A stretch of 64,000 nucleotides of DNA from Notospermus geniculatus (taxonomy: Eukaryota; Nemertea; Pilidiophora; Heteronemertea; Lineidae). Shown here one piece after another: positions 58,101-64,000 of the stretch. Within the stretch, counting starts at the first letter, position 1, and each line of letters starts with the position of its first letter. The notes beneath the pieces are model-generated. The model had not been told where the DNA came from, made no database searches, and was given only the letters and a program-made list of their open reading frames with translations. The DNA is taken from the NCBI GenBank assembly GCA_002633025.1, contig NMRB01000149.1:61385-125384 (forward strand), given 5' to 3'. The position numbers were made by a program, and so were the translations under genes.

Positions 58101-61100
58101 CATCCCGCCTGTAATAAGGATATAAAAAGTTGAAAATACATGTACATGTACATGTACATGTACATGTACATGTACATGTACATGTACATGTACATGTACA
58201 TATTCGCGAACTTTTCACGTCATGCCTTTTGATATTTATTTGAGCAGCATGATTTTTTACACAAATGTACACATATTTTTTCCATATGGTCAAATCAGAA
58301 ACATGATCTTAAATGATCAGTTTTAGGCCTACCAAAAATTCATAAGGCATCAATTGCTTTTACATACTTGAAGAAACTGAAGACAAAAGTCTTTGGGTCG
58401 TTGGTAAGTAAATCTCGCGGCCATCCTTCTAAGAATTTAAGTCCCCTAAAAACAGAATTCGAAATCGAATTATAAAGGTCATGCGAAATTGATTGAACGT
58501 TCAGTGAGCCACCTTTTGGGACTGGCGAAATTTTGTCTCTACCAAGGCTGATAAGTCGCCTACACATTTGTATATGACGTCGTTGCACCAATGCATTATG
58601 ACCTACGACCAGCTTCCCAACAGTAGAATGAATTCCTGAAGTTTCAATAAAGTTAATGATACACAATGAACACTTGTGGCTTGTAAAAATTATATCTCCT
58701 CGTTGCTCCTTACCTCATGAACTCCTCGTGATCAGGGTCATTTATAGTCCTACTTCCTCCAACCATGAAAATACGTTCATATGCCTGAAAAGACACCGTT
58801 TCCTGTAAGTATCAGCATGATCAGTTAGCCCCCCCCCCCCCAGTGTGAATTTATNCCTACTACTTGATGTATTGTGCATGCATAGGCTACACTAACTGCA
58901 TAAAGAAGCGCCGCATGTGATTGAACTCAGTGAAACATCCCAGGCCTATTTTGAAAAAGACATATATCGGAGAAAGTGTGAACTGTTAGAATTACTAGGC
59001 CTAACAGGTTTCCCTCCTGCTAGCCATAACACACGCCGATTCCTATTTTTATATGCACCCAACCATATCTCCGCCGTGCCCACCGCACGTGCATCCTCTT
59101 TTTCCTTCGGCGCGCAAGTCGGACAGACGATCTCTTCGAGTTACATGTAACAAAAATACCATTTATTCGCTTTCTAAAAACAATTTCTTACGTCGGTAGG
59201 TTGCCCGTGAACAAGAAAATTGTGATTGCGGTTAGATGGGGTGGTGTGTGAGTGTAATTTGTGCGTAGCAACCTCGTCCTTGTGCTTCGTCCCGCTGCGC
59301 TCGTCAAAGGTTCGACTGGAGTATTCTGTCGTGTCGTTCAAAGCATGCAGATGCAGTGCATGCCGCTCTGTCAGGGCACAAAGTGGGGCCCTGCACACTC
59401 TCTGCAATATTTCCGTGAATAGGGCCTAGGGAAACTAATTTTAATCTCCCTTTCCCGTGTTTGTTCATGTTTTGGTCAAGAATCAGTAGCAGGTAGGCCT
59501 AGGCCTAGCCCTTCCTTGGATGGTCTACTATAGCAGCAGGCCGGGGGCTAGGCCTACCGGTAGGCCTACCTAGGCCTAGATACCCCAAAGAAGCACCAGA
59601 TTCTGCATCATTCAAATTTGATGATTTGGCCCAACAATTAATTCTATTAAACATGTTAAACGCAGTCAGTTAATTTTTCAGGCAGGGGACAATAGGTATT
59701 CCCCAGGGGAAGACGTGAGGTCTTTCTTAGAGAAGTCCTTGCCTTCAATCCATTTGACAACCAAGAAAAATGGAGTGTTGTCACGAAGAATTTCAACACT
59801 ACTTTAGGTGAGGTAAATAGTGAATACCTTGACTTTGGTGTTTGTGAGCATGATGGGGACTAATAATTAGTGGAAATCATGCAGGAAAGTGAAACAAAAA
59901 ACTTGAAATTCCAAGTTTAACAATCTTCTAACAAGCTTCTCTAACCCCCTGCCCAACACATACTGGTTTACCTACATATCTATTGCAGGTCTGGAACAGA
60001 CGAGGGATATTCGGAGCGGGGAGCTTTAATACTGACAGAAGTCTTCAATTGAAAGAGGAGACAACTATCAACTCAAAGCAACAAAGGATCAGGCATGTCA
60101 GAATTAGAATGAACTTGTGCGTCAAGGCATGGTAATCAGGCTGAATGCTACGGAAGAGACGTTAGTGGTAAACCCAAAGGTAAGCAACCACCAGTTGACA
60201 CCCTGAGTGTTATGATTTTCTTGTAGAGTTCCGGGACCCAGTCTCTGCAGTTGGTAGAGATGATTCGCCACATGAAGCAAAAGAAAATAAATCAACATTT
60301 TAATAACATAACGTTATCACTTACGTCATCTGAAATGACCAGCATTTCGATGTAATCTTTCGCGATGACAGTGGATTGTCTTGCTGATTGATTCACGATC
60401 GCAAGTTCCTGCAGTCGGTGTCGAAGAGAAAGAACTAGTATTACGATAGGAAATTTGTCTAACCACTGTAGTTTGTATGAAGAATGATTTAAGATGTGAT
60501 TGGCAGTGCCAAGTGTAACGTTGCAGTCAATGGCAATCTTCTTGAAAGCAACACTTTGCCAAGAATCAAGCCTGCATGATACTTGACAAGAAAATTGCTT
60601 TTTGAACAGAACTGACGAGATAAGTTGCCGAGCCGTGATTGTGTAATGGACCGGAACGAAATCGAATCATCTCAAGACAATGTCGTCCATTTCAACGTCA
60701 ATTCTCCAAAGAAATTCCCTAACCGCTATCTTACCCCAAAGCTATCTCCTCGGTGCAAAAAGCAGACTGTTCGTGCTTCGTGTTTGTCATTTTCAAAGAC
60801 ACAAACTATGACTGAAATGGAAAAAAACAAGGACAAAAAATGAAGTTTGCCACATCGTACATGTACATCGTACTTAGTTCGTCAATTTGTCGATTGGCCG
60901 TTGCTGAGCTAAAAAACCCTAATGTTTGACAGACTATAGGTCTAGATAATACCGACCTGTTCCATAGAGAACGAAGTAAAATGCATACGGAGGGTCGTCC
61001 TCTCGCACTATGATCCGCTTGGCATCAAAGCTGAAAAAGACGAAGACAGTCATAACACCGTGACAAGTTAATTTTTCATTAACACAAACACTCGAGAAAT

Positions 61101-62462
61101 ATCGACTTTGATGGCAGTTCCTTGCGTTATACCAGCACAAAATTGACAGTTACAGTCATATGTAAAATGTTTCGTTTTGTTTGGTAAACCAAAACGTTTA
61201 TTTCACAGCACTTCGTCCATTGACACAAACACGAATTTTTTTAGCCACTTTACCTTTGAAACGACCCCCACTGGGCTAACCTTTTCTGCATCCGGACGGG
61301 GTAGTCAGCAATTGCAGGGACACCCCGAAGAGCTATCATAGCCTTGAAAATAAATGCTAAAGGTCAGTTTACTTGTTTATAAAACCATGACGAACCTGGC
61401 GAAGATAATAAACTGCCGGTATCTGTGTGCCTTTGATTCACACTCTGAGCAATCAGCAACGAGTAAAAAAATATATGTAAAAACAACTTGATCAATGGGT
61501 GGAATCTGCTCACATAATGTATTTCTTGCTCTGTTCTGAATTCAGGTCGTTTTGTTAGAATTCGTTTAGCCTCATGTGACATGCGCATCTGAAACGGAAG
61601 TGACGAGTAAATCATTGGTTATCCAATGAATGGTTGCTGAAGTATTGTAATTTGTAGGGCGGTGTTTTGTATCGAGATAAATTAGTTTGGCTGATGTTGG
61701 AAGCTGGAGGTACCGTGCTGCTTCACCTTAACAATTTCACTTGTTCCGAACTAGTACGTATGTTCCAGTCTATGTATAGTAGGCCTACCTGTTTGTTAGC
61801 CTTAAAATCGGATGGGTCGAAGAACAAGTAGTGGGCCTTGTTGATCCCAAAGGATGCGCTTTGATCAATCTGGTCAACCTGTTTCCCGTATGGAGTCCCG
61901 TGGTAGTCACTGAAAAAGCAGCCTTATTTGTACCCATTTAAAATGACTGACTGATAAGAACAAGCTGGTTGCGGTAAATCAACTATTTGTGAAACATACA
62001 GAAGCACGGGGAATATGCACGAGGTAGAGAGTAAAAAAAACATGTGAAACATCTGAAAGTCACCTTCCCTTACCACGTTTTAATGTAATCACTGAGCATG
62101 CGTCTTGCTATCATGATGAGTCGAACTGAAACCCGCCATTTTGGTAAAAGGCTCTCCTGCCGATGAAGGAAAAAATGACCATAACAATATAGAGAACTGG
62201 TTGCTTTGTATGCTCCTGTCAAATTTGCCAGGTATGAAGAGAAAAATATTGTAGTGAAGGAAAATTTTCGTTGACGGTTGTTTATAACAAAGGTTTGGAA
62301 AAACATTGGAATTTCTGAAATGTCGAAACCTATTCCTTTGTTCAATATATTTGCAGTAAATGACGTGTGTACCTTCCGTGAAGTTGGGAGGTGGGAGTGC
62401 TTATGTGTAAGGGGAGGTCTGGAGCTTCCTGAGCTATCCTCTGACATGCACTTTGCATTCAT
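55174..62462 (-). CDS. CNBD2: Cyclic-nucleotide-binding domain protein, CNBD2-like
   Basis: Sixteen exons on the minus strand, in transcript order: 62373-62462, 62074-62156, 61789-61909, 61514-61588, 61254-61342, 60957-61030, 60735-60811, 60325-60408, 58714-58784, 57437-57514, 57184-57244, 56746-56968, 56133-56353, 55787-56017, 55538-55672 and 55174-55308 (TGA). Total 1848 bases, 615 aa, with all phases agreeing. The cNMP-binding fold is seen as KRIIVREDD...FYFVLYG, then HRGDSFGELAIVNQSARQST, which keeps the Glu and Arg positions of a phosphate-binding cassette, so cAMP or cGMP binding is possible. A Lys/Arg-rich linker (GKKKSRRKSRQQQ) and a second KGSVFGLETLV segment follow; the end is YPSAEELQASLLTRLNWD. 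No membrane segment, so cytosolic. Mammalian CNBD2 is linked to spermatogenesis. Exons 57437 and 57184 have duplicate copies at 58368-58445 and 58048-58108 next to a single-N join. Confidence 0.72.
56910..58730. repeat. Duplicated CNBD2 segment around a single-N join
   Basis: 56910-57794 is repeated at 57796-58730, with an N at 57795. Each copy carries the exons coding GLKFLEGWPRDLL and RDAVLTIDTNLSNW with unchanged length. The left copy breaks off inside the exon coding AYERIFMVGG; the right copy begins inside the exon coding GSVNVLKKL. Such complementary truncation is expected from two overlapping contigs placed end to end. Confidence 0.9.
58137..58202. repeat. TACATG microsatellite
   Basis: About eleven units of the self-complementary hexamer TACATG. 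The other copy of this segment (near 57265) lacks the expansion, so it marks a difference between the two copies. Confidence 0.92.
59724..59817 (+). pseudogene. Possible exon fragment of a Myb/SANT-like transposon-type protein
   Basis: After a CCCCAG acceptor one frame reads REVFLREVLAFNPFDNQEKW and ends GE before GTAAAT. The pattern of LREVLAFNPF followed by W resembles Myb/SANT-like DNA-binding modules of transposon-related proteins. A second open stretch follows at 59991 (VWNRRGIFGAGSF). No start codon or full gene is seen; it lies inside the large CNBD2-like intron. Confidence 0.3.
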
Positions 62463-62581
62463 TTTGATTCCTTCAAAAATCACGAAGTAAATGACTGTAT
62501 TCCTTCTGAATGAAGTATATTCACAACGGCTCAGTGTAAAGGGTTGCTGCCACGATGTATCACAGTAAAAAAATGTACTGC

Positions 62582-62739
62582 TTGGAACTTAATCCAGTTT
62601 GTCCCTTCAGCTACAACGTCATTTCAGCTGACTGTGGTCATTGCTTCGGACTGGCAGACCATTATACATGTACTCCCAAAGATTTTGAGTCTATAGACTC
62701 TATTCTAAGCATGATCAGTCGACAAACTCAACCCAAGGT
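62582..62739 (+). CDS. Candidate exon of an unidentified plus-strand gene
   Basis: An open frame with a CTTCAG acceptor-like site near 62610 and a GTATGT donor at 62740 reads SADCGHCFGLADHYTC... . Another candidate short exon lies at 63714-63780 (GLWNLPDYNTFATER...), bounded by an AG and GTAAGT. I cannot name a family, and neither is proven to be coding. Confidence 0.25.
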
Positions 62740-62956
62740 ATGTATAATATTACATACAGAAACTCTAGAAGAGAATTGAGAACTCATCAAATAACTTAAA
62801 ATCTGTCAAATATTTGATGTTGGAATACGAATTTGAGCATTTAAAAGTTGAATGAAATCCGGTTAAAATCAATAGGTCATCATAACATTATGAGCATGCT
62901 TGCTTTATCAAAGTCAATAGAATTTGATCTGGTAGTATTTTGCCAATCGTACACTA

Positions 62957-63087
62957 AAGGCGCCGCTCCACGTGACAGTTTTCTGTTGAAAGTTTGCCGT
63001 CATAGTCAATTATTGCTGTCAGACAGCAATAATTGACTATCTGACAGCAAGCTTTCGATAGAAAACTGTCACGTGGAGCGGCGCCTT
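62957..63087. repeat. 131-bp foldback element
   Basis: AAGGCGCCGCTCCACGTGAC at the left end is the exact complement of the right end, and the centre (GTCAATTATTGCTGTC) is itself palindromic. Probable MITE in intergenic DNA. Confidence 0.8.
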
Positions 63088-64000
63088 AAGAGTACAAACA
63101 CAGGTCCTGTATGAATACAATCGAGAAATATTATTCCTTGTCTCAGCTGTGTCATTTCTGGGGCAAACACCCTGTCATCTTCTTCTCAGTTCTGTCTCGC
63201 AAGACCGACTCAATTCCCCCACAACAATCGTCCCCCTTCGCGGCAGAAACGACGAACTTGTTTGTAACGAACCTTTCCGCATTTGATCGCTAGCTGATGA
63301 CATCCTCTGTTTATAGGGTGACTTCCGGGCACCATGTTGAATTACAGGCATGCATGACCCACGTGGATTTGTGCGCAGACCAATTGCTGATGATGCCTTT
63401 TTTTCTCAAAATCATTCCGATCATTAGACCTGTTTTCTTGTGAGAGAGACAAAGAGAACCTTTCCTTTCAACATGATTTTCGCATCGGCCTTGTGTGCCA
63501 AGATTTTCAGAAATACTCCCACCCACTGTTAGGCTACATTATGTCATTACTGAAAATTGGAGTATATGATCTCGCGGAATAACTATTGTACAAACAAATT
63601 ATCGAAACCAAAAAAAACTCTCGGAACACCACTTCGCACCGATATCACATGCACAGTTTATCATTATAGTCAATTATTACCACTCAATTGTCTGGCCATA
63701 TTTTCTAACATTAGAGGTCTATGGAATTTGCCTGACTACAACACCTTCGCCACCGAGCGGACTTCATGCAAATACATACTGTAAGTCCAGCTTCTTGATT
63801 TCGATCTTTACCTACCAAGGCAGGAAATAAAACAGTCGCTCACTGACACCTGCTTTCGTGCTTAAAGGGTAATATTCTCCAATATGTTCATTTCACTTTT
63901 TGTCCAACAAATGACTTGAGACCAAGAGACGTTTAGTGTAGGCAGCAGCCTAGCTTCAAGCTTTCTGTAGTATTTTTTTGGCTGATGTGTCTGAATACAG

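Overview
The window is eukaryotic nuclear DNA. Coding sequence is split into short exons with GT-AG introns, and every gene model below was rebuilt by joining exons whose phases fit. The gene content is metazoan: augmin, a centriole distal appendage protein, adhesion GPCR modules with PAN, lectin and TSP1-like domains, and vanin/biotinidase enzymes. Extracellular domain shuffling, many scattered TACATGTA and TAGGCCTA words, no strong CpG loss and high apparent heterozygosity suggest an invertebrate deuterostome, most likely an echinoderm or a hemichordate/amphioxus-type animal. That last step is inference.

Layout from left to right. 1-4.2 kb: 3' twelve exons of HAUS3 (+). 5.1-8.0 kb: a nine-exon mitochondrial quinone oxidoreductase-like gene (+), followed by a minisatellite whose units carry AATAAA. 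10.1-23.9 kb: a secreted or extracellular multidomain gene (+; signal peptide, PAN, WSC-like, C-type lectin, TSP1-like, WSC-like, TSP1). CEP83 (12.1-19.9 kb, -) is interleaved with it, and the PAN exon lies inside a CEP83 intron. 25.2-38.5 kb: an adhesion GPCR (+) with its own TATA box and signal peptide, whose second exon is also phase-compatible with the upstream TSP1 exon. It holds an intragenic 2.8 kb tandem duplication (GAIN-GPS-TM1/2 exons) and a second duplicated C-tail exon. 38.5-40.7 kb: direct repeats and a tRNA-like relic. 40.8-54.4 kb: a tandem array of vanin/biotinidase-like secreted amidohydrolases (four with an exon 2, plus one exon 1 cut by a gap). 55.2-62.5 kb: a sixteen-exon cyclic-nucleotide-binding gene resembling CNBD2 (-). 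62.5-64 kb: only weak exon candidates.

Mobile DNA is plentiful: a TA-flanked hairpin MITE family, a 730-bp TIR element with a perfect 9-bp target duplication inside the GPCR, and other inverted repeats. Several near-identical direct repeats sit at single-N joins or at the N gap (11273, 57795, 54423-55117). They look like unmerged haplotypes rather than biology, so copy number in the vanin array and the CNBD2 region should be treated with care.

The genes do not form one pathway. HAUS3 and CEP83 act at spindles and centrioles. CNBD2-like and QORL2-like are intracellular. The receptor gene pair and the vanin array are extracellular, fast-evolving families and contain most of the structural novelty.
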